Shown here piece by piece: positions 24,688 through 32,236 of a stretch of DNA of 34,463 bases (position 1 is its first letter; every line of letters starts with the position of its first letter). The notes under the pieces were generated by a model, which was not told the origin of the DNA, did no database searches, and was given only the letters and a program-made list of their open reading frames with translations. The stretch comes from Roseomonas sp. GTDB lineage: Bacteria; Pseudomonadota; Alphaproteobacteria; Acetobacterales; Acetobacteraceae. Location of the stretch: NCBI GenBank assembly GCA_020250005.1, contig JADCES010000172.1, positions 1 to 34,463 of the forward strand, read 5' to 3'. The translations under genes and the position numbers were made by a program.

Positions 24688-24763
24688 GGGCGCATAGCTC
24701 AGTGGTATGAGCGCCTGCTTGACACGCAGGAGGTCCGTGGTTCGATCCCACGTGCGCCCACCA
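24688..24763 (+). tRNA. tRNA-Val(GAC)
   Basis: A 76-nt tRNA including encoded CCA. Acceptor GGGCGCA pairs with TGCGCCC and the discriminator is A. D arm GCTC...GAGC. Anticodon stem CCTGC/GCAGG encloses loop TTGACAC, giving anticodon GAC. T arm CGTGG-TTCGATC-CCACG. The convergent outer-membrane protein gene stops 7 bases after the CCA. Confidence 0.96.
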
Positions 24764-24769
24764 TCCGCT

Positions 24770-25435
24770 TCAGAAGCGCATGCGGAAGCCGACGATCAAG
24801 GAATTCGCCCCCTCATAAACGCCGTTGAAGGTGCCAAAGATGCCGCTGCGATGCATGTAGCGTATGGCAATTTCGCGATCTGGCCGGCTGGGCAGGGCGA
24901 AGGTGATTTCGGGCGAAAAGAAGTTCAGGAATTTCGATGTGTTTGTTTCCGGCTGCGCATCCGTGCCGCGTTCCACCTGCGGCAGGCGCGTGACGTAATT
25001 TGGCCCCATGGAAAGCCCGAAAGTGGTGTAAAGATAGTTGGTCCAGGGGAAGCCATCATACCGCACATAGGCGGCAGCCCAGAATTCCCCGCCTTCCGTG
25101 TCGCCAAAACGATAGGCCCCGCCCAATTCCGCATCCAGCATGAAAAAGCGCCAGAAGCGGGCCAGGCGATAGCTGGCGGCCCCGCCAAGCAGCGTGTCAT
25201 CCCCCCAGGACCCGGTCCAAGGCGCCACGGCAATGTCCCTAAGCTTGCCATCCGCCACGGAAGACCCGGCGAAGACCATGCCGGCCCAGGGTCGCGCATC
25301 GGCCAATTCCCGCGCCCGATCTGCCACAGAAACACCTTGGGAAGTGGAAGATTGCGCCAGGGCCGCAGGCGTGAGGCTGAATAACGCCAAAAGCAGCAGG
25401 GCCAGGCGCAAGAATTGACGAAGGGGAGGCATCAA
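24770..25435 (-). CDS. outer-membrane beta-barrel protein, possible PagL-like lipid A deacylase (acyloxyacyl hydrolase)
   Basis: Protein of 221 residues with a signal peptide (hydrophobic core at 10-20, cleavage near AALA-QS, 25-29). It has alternating aromatic strands and a terminal Phe in VGFRMRF, as in outer-membrane barrels. Near the C-terminus, IRYMHRSGIFGTFNGVYEGAN places His195, Ser197 and Glu208 with spacing close to the PagL catalytic His-Ser-Glu triad, though the Asn after Ser is Gly here. Lipid A 3-O-deacylation is therefore possible but unproven. Single-gene unit, convergent with tRNA-Val. A second ATG lies one codon in. Confidence 0.7.
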   Translation of the reverse strand: MMPPLRQFLRLALLLLALFSLTPAALAQSSTSQGVSVADRARELADARPWAGMVFAGSSVADGKLRDIAVAPWTGSWGDDTLLGGAASYRLARFWRFFMLDAELGGAYRFGDTEGGEFWAAAYVRYDGFPWTNYLYTTFGLSMGPNYVTRLPQVERGTDAQPETNTSKFLNFFSPEITFALPSRPDREIAIRYMHRSGIFGTFNGVYEGANSLIVGFRMRF

Positions 25436-25557
25436 ACGCTCTGTGAAGAAAGTGATGCAAGGTTTCTATAGGAAGGGAAGCGGAAGGCAAGCGCGCCAAA
25501 AACGCGTTATGTTACAATAAATTGCCCGGACTTGTCGCAGCCGGATCACCGCGCCAC

Positions 25558-25839
25558 ATGAACGCCATGGTCATTCTTCGTCCATCTTTTCCCCGCAAAA
25601 TCTTTGGCTGGGCCATGTTGGTGCTTGGCGTGCTTGGCTTGGTGCTGCCCTTCTTGCAGGGCTTCCTGTTCCTGGCCTTTGGCGTTTTTGTGCTGCGCGA
25701 TCAGCATATCTGGGCGGCGCGCCGTTGGGCCTGGGTGGCGGGGCGCTGGCCCGAGATGGTGGGCAAGCTGGAAGCGATGGAAACCGGCATGGCGGCGCGG
25801 ATGCGCCATTTTGCCAATCGGTTGCGGCTGCGGGGTTAA
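25558..25839 (+). CDS. small integral membrane protein (PGPGW/DUF454-like)
   Basis: Ninety-three residues. An amphipathic start is followed by two close hydrophobic spans (FGWAMLVLGVLGLVLPFLQGF and LFLAFGVFVL, about 14-45). A basic cytoplasmic segment comes next (RDQHIWAARRWAWVAGRWPE), then a short helix. The layout resembles the PGPGW putative transmembrane family, with the LP.LQGFLFLAFG pattern. Function unknown. ATG 25558 chosen; an ATG three codons later is equally possible, while the frame open to 25522 lacks a good start. Precedes a DUF423 gene by 44 bases. Confidence 0.7.
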   Translation: MNAMVILRPSFPRKIFGWAMLVLGVLGLVLPFLQGFLFLAFGVFVLRDQHIWAARRWAWVAGRWPEMVGKLEAMETGMAARMRHFANRLRLRG

Positions 25840-25883
25840 TCGGCACTCTGGCCACCCGCGCAGGGTCGGCGTAAGGGCCTTTC

Positions 25884-26246
25884 ATGCATCGTCTTTGGCT
25901 CATCACCGGCGCCCTGGCCGGGCTGATTGCGGTTGGGCTTTCCGCCTGGGCGGCGCATGGGCTGCCCGCGCGGCTGGAACCCGCGCGCATGGCGGCGGTG
26001 CAGAATGCACTTACGATGCAGGGCTGGCACGCGCTGGCCTTGCTGATTGCGGGGCTGATGGCGGAACGCGGGCGGCGCCTTGCCAACTTCGCCGCAGCGG
26101 CCTTCCTGGCCGGGATGGTCCTGTTCTGCGGCGCGGTCTGGGCCAGTGCGCTGACCGGCCAATCACTCGGCCCCATCGCGCCTTCGGGCGGGATGCTGCT
26201 GATGTTGGGTTGGGCCTTGCTGGCGCTCGCGGCGGCGCGGCGGTGA
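25884..26246 (+). CDS. DUF423 domain-containing membrane protein (YgdD-like)
   Basis: One hundred and twenty residues with four predicted membrane spans. The N-terminus LWLITGALAGLIAVGLSAWAAHGL is the family hallmark (GA..G...V...A..AHGL), and the C-terminal span contains IAPSGGMLLMLGWALLALAA. Function is not established. In many genomes it is linked to the RlmM-type methyltransferase gene, as here, where its TGA overlaps the GTG start of that gene (GTGA), so the two are probably translationally coupled. Confidence 0.9.
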   Translation: MHRLWLITGALAGLIAVGLSAWAAHGLPARLEPARMAAVQNALTMQGWHALALLIAGLMAERGRRLANFAAAAFLAGMVLFCGAVWASALTGQSLGPIAPSGGMLLMLGWALLALAAARR

Positions 26247-27154
26247 TCCGCGCTGCCTACCTTGCCGCCGAGGGGTTTGAGGCGGAATTGGCCGAAGAAC
26301 TCCGCCTTTCGGGCCGGCGCTTGGCTGGCTGGCATGGTCGGCTGGCGCTTTCGCCCGACCCACCCGCCCCGGCGATCTGGGCCTTGGATATCTGGACCGA
26401 TCCGCAGGAATTGCCGGCGCCTTCGGTCAAGGCCGCTGCCGATGCACTGCGCGCCATGCAGCGCAATTGGTCCCATCTGCCCCTGCTGCATCACCGCCGC
26501 AGCACGCTGATCGCCGAACGCCTGCCGCCCGTGAAGGCGCGCCCTTTGGTCTTTCCTGAACCGGCGCCAACCGCCCCCTTGGGTGCCTGGACGCTGCTGG
26601 CGCCGGATCGGCTGCTGGCGAGCCCCAGCAAGACCAGCCCCTTCGTGAATGGCGAACCGCGCTTTGTGGAAGACAAATCCGGCCCGCCATCCCGCGCCTA
26701 CCTTAAACTATGGGAAGGGCTGACCCGGCTTGGCCGCCATCCCGGCCCGGGCGACCGCTGCCTGGACCTGGGCGCTGCCCCCGGCGGCTGGACCTGGGTG
26801 ATTGCGCAACTCGGCGCCGCAGTGACGGCGGTGGATAAGGCGCCGCTTGACCCGGCCATTGCTGCCCACCCCGGCGTGAATTACCGGCCGGAGAGCGCCT
26901 TCGCCCTGGACCCCCGGCAAGAATCGCCGGTCACCTGGCTGTTCAGCGATGTCATTTGTTACCCGGCGCGGCTTTTGGGCCTGGTGCACCGCTGGATTGA
27001 GGCGGAAAAGGCCGACAACATCTTTTGCACGATCAAATTCCAAGGCGAAACCGACCACGCCATCATCGCGGAATTTCAGCAAATTCAAGGCTCTATCCTG
27101 TTCCACGCGGCGCATAACAAGCATGAAGTGACCTTCGCGCGCCTCGCCCCCTGA
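26243..27154 (+). CDS. RlmM-like FtsJ-fold rRNA 2'-O-methyltransferase
   Basis: SAM-dependent methyltransferase of 303 residues from GTG 26243. An N-terminal targeting domain (about 1-135) is followed by the FtsJ/RrmJ Rossmann domain with SAM motif CLDLGAAPGGWTWV. Lys in RAYLKLWEG, Asp in LFSDVICYP and Lys in CTIKFQGETD fit the K-D-K-E catalytic tetrad of 2'-O-methyltransferases such as RlmM, which modifies C2498 of 23S rRNA. Substrate is inferred from family. The frame is open far upstream in shadow of the DUF423 gene; the coupled GTG start gives the right N-terminus. Confidence 0.85.
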   Translation: MIRAAYLAAEGFEAELAEELRLSGRRLAGWHGRLALSPDPPAPAIWALDIWTDPQELPAPSVKAAADALRAMQRNWSHLPLLHHRRSTLIAERLPPVKARPLVFPEPAPTAPLGAWTLLAPDRLLASPSKTSPFVNGEPRFVEDKSGPPSRAYLKLWEGLTRLGRHPGPGDRCLDLGAAPGGWTWVIAQLGAAVTAVDKAPLDPAIAAHPGVNYRPESAFALDPRQESPVTWLFSDVICYPARLLGLVHRWIEAEKADNIFCTIKFQGETDHAIIAEFQQIQGSILFHAAHNKHEVTFARLAP

Positions 27155-27178
27155 ATTTTTTGTGCGCCTCCGCCAAAG

Positions 27179-27195
27179 CTGGCACGGCTTCTGCA
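27179..27195 (+). promoter_or_regulatory. sigma-54 (RpoN) type -24/-12 promoter
   Basis: CTGGCACGGCTTCTGCA matches the consensus YTGGCACGrNNNTTGCW at all but one position. The TGGCACG (-24) box and the TGCA (-12) box have the required spacing, with the essential GG and GC pairs present. The transcription start would fall near 27206, giving a leader of about 60 bases before ATG 27265 that contains a 7-bp hairpin (CGTCGGC/GCCGACG, 27222-27241). Confidence 0.55.
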
Positions 27196-27264
27196 ATAGC
27201 CCGGATGTACCAAAATGGTGCCGTCGGCCAAAGCGCCGACGCCAACCAAAACGGGGTTGCGACG

Positions 27265-27570
27265 ATGTTGGTGGTTCCGGAAAAGTCTCTGACAGCTCCT
27301 CAGGAGATCCGGGCTCGCCGCATGCAGAGCACGCAAGACGCGGCTCGGCTTGACGTCGCAGGGGGGCGAAAAGAATTCGCGCCCATGCTGCAAGAATTGC
27401 GGCAAAACCCGGCAAGAACTGCCGGTCCGGGGACACCCACGGGCAACACGCTCGCTGCCATGCTCCAGCGGATCGATACGGACCAAGATGGTCGCATCTC
27501 TCCGCTGGAGCTGAGGGCTTCCGCGAAACGCGCCTATCAGCCACCCGAAGCCGCCAAGCCTAAGGTGTAA
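27265..27570 (+). CDS. EF-hand domain protein
   Basis: Small protein of 101 residues. A canonical 12-residue calcium loop DTDQDGRISPLE (71-82) has Asp at 1, 3 and 5, Gly at 6, Ile at 8 and Glu at 12. A preceding helix (TLAAMLQRI) and a following helix (LRASAKRAY) complete one EF-hand. The N-terminal 55 residues are charged and of unknown fold. No signal peptide is seen from this start. Start is uncertain: ATG 27265 has GGGG 8 bases upstream and lies after the predicted sigma-54 start point; ATG 27205 and TTG 27160 are in frame upstream. A single EF-hand suggests dimerisation or binding to a calcium-dependent partner, which is inference. Confidence 0.65.
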   Translation: MLVVPEKSLTAPQEIRARRMQSTQDAARLDVAGGRKEFAPMLQELRQNPARTAGPGTPTGNTLAAMLQRIDTDQDGRISPLELRASAKRAYQPPEAAKPKV

Positions 27571-27607
27571 ATCTTCTGTTGCCGCCGGCCTGACCCTATA
27601 AGGGGGC

Positions 27608-28456
27608 ATGTCGCAAGTTCAGACGGCCCAATTCGGCGCAACTGCCATCATCATGCGCGTGCTGCGGGCTTCCGCTTCCGATCGCATTGCCCTTACCGCT
27701 GCCGGCTGCGCCTTTTACGCCATGCTGGCGCTGTTTCCCGGCATTTTTCTGCTGATCTCGCTCTATGGCATGGTGTTCGACGCGGCGGCGGTGGAACCGC
27801 AGCTTGAAGTGCTGCGCGAATTGGTCCCCGAAGACACATTCGAGATGATCGCAACCCGCGTGCATGATCTGGTGGAAGCGCCCCGCCCGCGCCTTGAATG
27901 GAGCGCCATCCTGAGTGCCGCCATCGCGATCTGGAGTGCCTCGGCCGGCACGCGCGCGACCATCGGCGCGCTGAATATGGCGCATGATGTGGAAGAAACG
28001 CGGCCCTTCTTTCGCTACCATGCGCTGGCGATTGGGCTGACTTTGGCCGCAACCCTCGCCGCTGTGATTGCGATTGCGGCGCTGGTCGCCCTGCCGGGCA
28101 TTCTGGCGCTGGTTGGCTTGCCGGCGCTGCGCGCGCTTTCCTTGCGCGGGCTTTCGCTGCTCACGCTTTTGCTGCTGATCGGGCTTTCGCTGCTGGCGGT
28201 GTATCGGTTGGGGCCGGCGTCGCGGCGGCTGCCAATCCGCCGCATCCTGCCCGGCGTTTTCATGGCAACCCTGCTTTGGGCTTTGGGGTCTGCGGCCTTC
28301 AGCCTTTATGTCTCCGACTTCGCGACCTATGACGCCATGTATGGGCCGCTGGGTGCCACGGTAGGCCTGCTGATGTGGTTCTATGTCAGTGTTTATGTTG
28401 TGCTGTTGGGTGCTGAATTGAATGTGGCACTGGCTGCACGCGCCGGGATGTGGTGA
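27608..28456 (+). CDS. YihY/virulence factor BrkB family membrane protein
   Basis: Integral membrane protein of 282 residues with about six spans. Family marks are DRIALTAAGCAFYAMLALFPG at the N-terminus, the ATIGALNMAHDVEETRPFFR loop, and YGPLGATVGLLMWFYVSVYVVLLGAELNVAL at the C-terminus. The family was once called RNase BN, an assignment later withdrawn; transport or envelope function is suspected but unproven. Start ATG 27608 follows an AGGGGG ribosome site. Independent of the EF-hand gene that ends 37 bases upstream, though a shared transcript is possible. Confidence 0.92.
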   Translation: MSQVQTAQFGATAIIMRVLRASASDRIALTAAGCAFYAMLALFPGIFLLISLYGMVFDAAAVEPQLEVLRELVPEDTFEMIATRVHDLVEAPRPRLEWSAILSAAIAIWSASAGTRATIGALNMAHDVEETRPFFRYHALAIGLTLAATLAAVIAIAALVALPGILALVGLPALRALSLRGLSLLTLLLLIGLSLLAVYRLGPASRRLPIRRILPGVFMATLLWALGSAAFSLYVSDFATYDAMYGPLGATVGLLMWFYVSVYVVLLGAELNVALAARAGMW

Positions 28457-28498
28457 CAGTTGCTTGGCGGCGCGCCAGAGTCGCGCCGGAGGCCCCGC

Positions 28499-29584
28499 AT
28501 GACCCAAACCACCATCAGCGCGATTGCCATTCACTGTGTGGATGCGCCGATTGATCCACCGCTGCGTAATAGCCTGAATGTCATCCCCCGCGCGCCCTTG
28601 GTGATTGCGGATGTCACGACCAGCGATGGCGCCACCGGCACGGCCTATGTCTTTCCCTATACGCGCGCGGCTCTGGGGCCGACTACCTCCCTCGCGCGCT
28701 CGATTGGGGAGGGGCTGATCGGGCGGCCCTTGGCGCCAACGTCACTCTGGCGCGAATTGCATGATGGGTTTCGCATTCTGGGCAGCGAAGGCTTGGTGCA
28801 GATTGCGCTGTCGCTGCTGGATATGGCGCTTTGGGATGCGCTGGCGCGTCGCGCTGGCCTACCGCTTTACGCCATGCTGGGGGCGGAAGCGCGGCCCATG
28901 CCGATTTATGCCTCGCTTCGCGGATGGGGGCCGACGATGCTCTCGGAAGAAGCCGGCCAGGCGGTGGCGCGGCTTGGCGCGCGGGCGGTGAAATTCAAAC
29001 TGGGCCATCACAAGCTTGAAGATGATCTGGCGACGGTGCGCGCAGTGCGTGGCGTGGTCGGTGATGATGTCGCGATTTTCGTGGATTACAATCAGGCGCT
29101 GACGCTGCCTGAAGCTGAACGGCGCGGACGCGCGCTGCAAGCGCTGGATGTGCGCTGGCTGGAAGAACCGCTGCCGGTCCAGGATGATGCGGGCATGGCG
29201 GCCCTTGCCGCGCGGCTCGACATCCCGGTCCAGGGTGGGGAGAATTGGTGGGGCCCCGCTGGCATGCAGCGCGCCTTGGCGGCTGGCGCCTGCGATTTCT
29301 GCATGCCGGATGCGATGAAGATTGGCGGTGTGACAGGATGGCTCCGCGCCGCGGCCATGGCAGCAGCGCATCGCGTGCCGATGTCATCGCATATTTTTGT
29401 CGAAGTGAGCGCGCATTTGCTGCAAGCGACGCCGACCGCGCATTATCTGGAACATCTGGATATCGCCGCACCCCTGTTGCGCCAGCCCTTGCGGGTGCGG
29501 GATGGCATGGCGCTGGTGCCAGATGCGCCCGGGATTGGGCTTGACTGGGATGCGGCGGCGTTACGGCATTTTGCGGTGGAGTGA
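28499..29584 (+). CDS. mandelate racemase/muconate lactonizing enzyme family protein
   Basis: Enolase-superfamily enzyme of 361 residues. The catalytic KxK motif is in RAVKFKLGH (Lys165, Lys167). The metal ligands are Asp196 (FVDYNQ), Glu222 (LEEPLPV) and Glu248 (GGEN). His298 in MSSHIFVE is the opposite acid/base. The Lys plus His pair points to the mandelate racemase subgroup (acid-sugar dehydratase or racemase) rather than muconate cycloisomerase. Substrate not readable. ATG 28499 has GGAGG 6 bases upstream, and a TTG frame extension to 28460 is unlikely. Convergent with the dioxygenase gene, 16 bases between stops. Confidence 0.92.
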   Translation: MTQTTISAIAIHCVDAPIDPPLRNSLNVIPRAPLVIADVTTSDGATGTAYVFPYTRAALGPTTSLARSIGEGLIGRPLAPTSLWRELHDGFRILGSEGLVQIALSLLDMALWDALARRAGLPLYAMLGAEARPMPIYASLRGWGPTMLSEEAGQAVARLGARAVKFKLGHHKLEDDLATVRAVRGVVGDDVAIFVDYNQALTLPEAERRGRALQALDVRWLEEPLPVQDDAGMAALAARLDIPVQGGENWWGPAGMQRALAAGACDFCMPDAMKIGGVTGWLRAAAMAAAHRVPMSSHIFVEVSAHLLQATPTAHYLEHLDIAAPLLRQPLRVRDGMALVPDAPGIGLDWDAAALRHFAVE

Positions 29585-29600
29585 TTTCGTCAAAGCCCCA

Positions 29601-30488
29601 TCACGCAGCCTGCGCCAGCGTCGGCGCGCTATCCGCCACCGTTGTCCGATGCAGATCGCGCGGCTTGTCCACCGGGTAGCGCCGTGCGCGATGCATGGTC
29701 ACGCGGTTATCCCACATCACCAGATCATGCGCGCGCCAGACATGGGCATGGACGAATTCGCGCTGCGTTGCGTGTTCGGTCAGATCACGCAGCATGGCGC
29801 GCGCTTCGGGCACCGGCCAGCCGTGGATTTGCCCGGCATGAGCTGAAAGAAACAGCGAAAGCCGCCCGGTCTTGGGATGGCGGCGCACCAGGCGCTGCGG
29901 TACCGGCGCCCATCTTTGGCGTTCTTCTTCCGTGAAATCGGTGAAGCCCAGAATGCCGCGCGAGAAGATCTGACTGTGATCCGTGATCATCTCTCGAATT
30001 TCTGATTTCATCGCCGGGTCCAAGGCATCCCAGGCCGCGCGCATATCGGCGAATTCCGTATTGCCGCCCTCACCAGGGATCACGCGCGCCGACAGCAGGG
30101 AATATTTCGCGGGCGTCGCCTTGAAGGATGAATCGCTGTGCCAGAGCATATTCCCCAGGCTGAACAGGCGCCGCCGATCATCGCGCGCCAGCACATTGGA
30201 ATTCTTGTCGAGGTTGGAGATGTCATTCACCTCCATCGAAAGGCGCCGATCGGCGGCCTTGGCGATATCGCCGGTGGCCGTTTCAAGCGGGCCGAAATGG
30301 CGGCTGAAGGCCAATTGCTGTTCGTCATTGATGTCCTGGCCGTGGAACACCAGCACGCCAAACTTGTCCATGCCGGCATCAATGGCGGCGGCATCGGTGG
30401 CGCTGACGGGGTTTCTCAGATCAATGCCGGCAACCACGCCAACAAAATCGGGCCGCGCTGGATTGGCGGGGGTGATGGTGACAGTCAT
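29601..30488 (-). CDS. TauD/TfdA family 2-oxoglutarate-dependent dioxygenase
   Basis: Fe(II)/2-oxoglutarate oxygenase of 295 residues. Facial triad His117-x-Asp119 (MLWHSDSSF) and His266 (NRVTMHRARRY), with 2-oxoglutarate-binding Arg281 (DLHRTTVAD). FADMRAAWDAL and WDNRVTMHRA are typical of the TfdA/TauD group. Possible substrates are sulfonates such as taurine or aryloxyalkanoates; none is favoured by the sequence. ATG 30488 follows AGGAGG on the minus strand. The frame is open to 31085 but that part overlaps recX on the other strand and is a shadow. Confidence 0.92.
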   Translation of the reverse strand: MTVTITPANPARPDFVGVVAGIDLRNPVSATDAAAIDAGMDKFGVLVFHGQDINDEQQLAFSRHFGPLETATGDIAKAADRRLSMEVNDISNLDKNSNVLARDDRRRLFSLGNMLWHSDSSFKATPAKYSLLSARVIPGEGGNTEFADMRAAWDALDPAMKSEIREMITDHSQIFSRGILGFTDFTEEERQRWAPVPQRLVRRHPKTGRLSLFLSAHAGQIHGWPVPEARAMLRDLTEHATQREFVHAHVWRAHDLVMWDNRVTMHRARRYPVDKPRDLHRTTVADSAPTLAQAA

Positions 30489-30597
30489 GGTTTCCTCCTC
30501 TGGCGCGTTACGGGCGCCTTTGAAGGGAAGCATAGCGCGGAAATCGGCACTTTGAAGCGGTTTGTGCGGCGCGGCCTGTCCATGCCAGAAAGCGACC

Positions 30598-31200
30598 ATG
30601 TCCGATGCCCCAAAACGCCCCCGCCGTGCCGCCGGCCCGCCGCCTAATGCGGCGCGGCTGCGTGAAGCGGCGCTGGCCCATCTGGCGCGCTTTGCGGCGA
30701 CCGAGGCGGGGCTCAGGCGCGTCCTGGAACGTCGCGTTGCGCGCTGGGCCCGCGCTGCCGAGGCTGAGGGCCAGCCGCGGGAGGCGATTGCTGCCAGCGC
30801 CGCCGCGCTGACAGCCGAAATCGCCAGCATCGCGCAAAGCCTGGTCGTCGCTGGGGCGGTGAATGATACCGCCTTTGCCGAAAGCCGCGCCCGGCGGCTC
30901 GCGCGTTCCGGCCATTCCCGCCGCGCCATCGCCGCGCATCTTGCTGCCAAGGGGATCGAGAGTGACACCGCCGCCGCTGCGCTGCCGGAAGGCGAGGAGG
31001 CTGAGCTTTTGGCCGCCATCGCCTTTTGCCGGCGTCGGCGGATTGGCCCCTTCGCGCGTGTGGCGCCGGATGCGCCGGCGCGCATGAAGGCTTTGGCGGC
31101 GCTGGCGCGCGGCGGCTTTTCTCAGGGCCTCGCGCGCCGCGCCTTGGCGATGGACCCGGATCAGGCCGAAGAAATGCTGCTCGCAGGTCGGCGCGGATGA
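30598..31200 (+). CDS. recX: RecX family regulatory protein
   Basis: Two hundred residues, mostly helical and very Ala/Arg-rich. It shows RecX features: LREAALAHLARFAATEAGLRRVLERR, VVAGAVNDTAFAESRARRLARSG, SRRAIAAHLAAKGIE and ALARGGFSQGLARRAL, corresponding to the three-helix RecX repeats. RecX modulates RecA filaments in recombination and SOS. recA is not in the window. The frame is open to 30562 but ATG 30598 gives the usual start. Its TGA overlaps the azlC ATG (ATGA), an unusual coupling between a DNA-repair regulator and a transporter. Confidence 0.8.
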   Translation: MSDAPKRPRRAAGPPPNAARLREAALAHLARFAATEAGLRRVLERRVARWARAAEAEGQPREAIAASAAALTAEIASIAQSLVVAGAVNDTAFAESRARRLARSGHSRRAIAAHLAAKGIESDTAAAALPEGEEAELLAAIAFCRRRRIGPFARVAPDAPARMKALAALARGGFSQGLARRALAMDPDQAEEMLLAGRRG

Positions 31201-31919
31201 GCGACCAGCCTGAGATCAAGGGGCCGGTGGTCTTCACCCGGCATGGCGTGGCGCGTGGCGTTCGCACGGCGCTGCCCTTGGTGATTGGCACTTTTCCCTT
31301 TGGGTTGGTGGTGGGGGTAATTTCGGATCAGAAGGGGCTGTCCTGGCTTGAGACGGTGCTGATGGCCGCGCTGCTCTTCGCGGGGTCCTCGCAATTGCTG
31401 GCTTTGGAGCTTTGGTCCGATCCGGCGCCGATCATGGCGGCCACCATTGCCGCGCTTGTGGTGAATATTCGTATGGCGCCGATGGGCGCGGCACTCGCGC
31501 CTTGGCTTGATAAGCTGCGCGGTGTGAAGCTTTGGGGCAGCCTGGCCTTCATGGTGGATCATGCCTTCGCGCTTTCCGCCGCCGAGCAACGGCGCGGCGG
31601 ACGTGATGCCGGGTACTTGCTTGGCATTGGTGTGACGCTGTGGTGCTTCTGGAATATTTCGGTTGGTCTTGGGCATATCATGGGCTCGGCGGTGCGGTTT
31701 CCGGCGGGGCATCCGCTGTATTTCGCCGCTATCGCGACCTTTGTGGCGATTCTTGTGCCGTTGTGGCGCGGAGTCAGGCGTGATTTCTGGCCTTGGTTGC
31801 TGGCGGGCGCGCTGGCCTTGCTGGCCTGGCAGGCGGGGCTCGGGCAGCCTTGGCCCTTGCTGATCGGCGCCTTTGCCGGTGCGGCGCTGGGGGCGTGGTT
31901 GGAGCTGCGCCGCGAATGA
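31197..31919 (+). CDS. azlC: AzlC family branched-chain amino acid exporter, large subunit
   Basis: Membrane protein of 240 residues. It shows GVRTALPLVIGTFPFGLVVGV, LLFAGSSQLLALEL and VVNIRMAPMGAALAPWL, the core AzlC pattern (a four-span duplicated fold plus extra spans), followed by MVDHAFALS. With AzlD it forms a branched-chain amino acid (and azaleucine) exporter. ATG 31197 overlaps the recX stop; the frame upstream of that is within recX. The azlD start overlaps its own stop (ATGA). Confidence 0.93.
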   Translation: MSDQPEIKGPVVFTRHGVARGVRTALPLVIGTFPFGLVVGVISDQKGLSWLETVLMAALLFAGSSQLLALELWSDPAPIMAATIAALVVNIRMAPMGAALAPWLDKLRGVKLWGSLAFMVDHAFALSAAEQRRGGRDAGYLLGIGVTLWCFWNISVGLGHIMGSAVRFPAGHPLYFAAIATFVAILVPLWRGVRRDFWPWLLAGALALLAWQAGLGQPWPLLIGAFAGAALGAWLELRRE

Positions 31920-32236
31920 CGCTCCGCCCCGATGTGCTGCTTGCCATTATCGGCATGGCGCTGGCGACTTACCTTTGCCGCGCCGGGGGCTATGCGCTGT
32001 TTCGCGCGCTGCGCCCACCGCGTTATGTGGAAGTGGTCTTGCAGCACCTGCCCGGCCCGATTTTCATGGCCTATGCCACGCCGGCGCTCGCGGCACATGG
32101 CTGGAAAGGTTGGGTGGCGGCAGTGGCGGTGGTGGCGGTGCAGTATTATGCGCGCAGCCTGGCGGCGGCGATCCTGGTTGGGGTTGGCGCCATGGCGGGG
32201 CTTGGCGCGTTTGAAGCCTGGTATCTTGCGCGCTGA
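31916..32236 (+). CDS. azlD: AzlD domain-containing protein, exporter small subunit
   Basis: One hundred and six residues with three or four membrane spans: LLAIIGMALATYLCRAGGYAL, then YVEVVLQHLPGPIFMAYATPAL (a typical AzlD segment), WVAAVAVVAVQYYARSLAAAILVGVGAMA. Obligate partner of AzlC. ATG 31916 overlaps the azlC stop (ATGA). The 3' end overlaps the likely TTG start of the MFS gene by 11 bases, so the whole recX-azlC-azlD-MFS run is tightly packed. Confidence 0.92.
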   Translation: MTLRPDVLLAIIGMALATYLCRAGGYALFRALRPPRYVEVVLQHLPGPIFMAYATPALAAHGWKGWVAAVAVVAVQYYARSLAAAILVGVGAMAGLGAFEAWYLAR

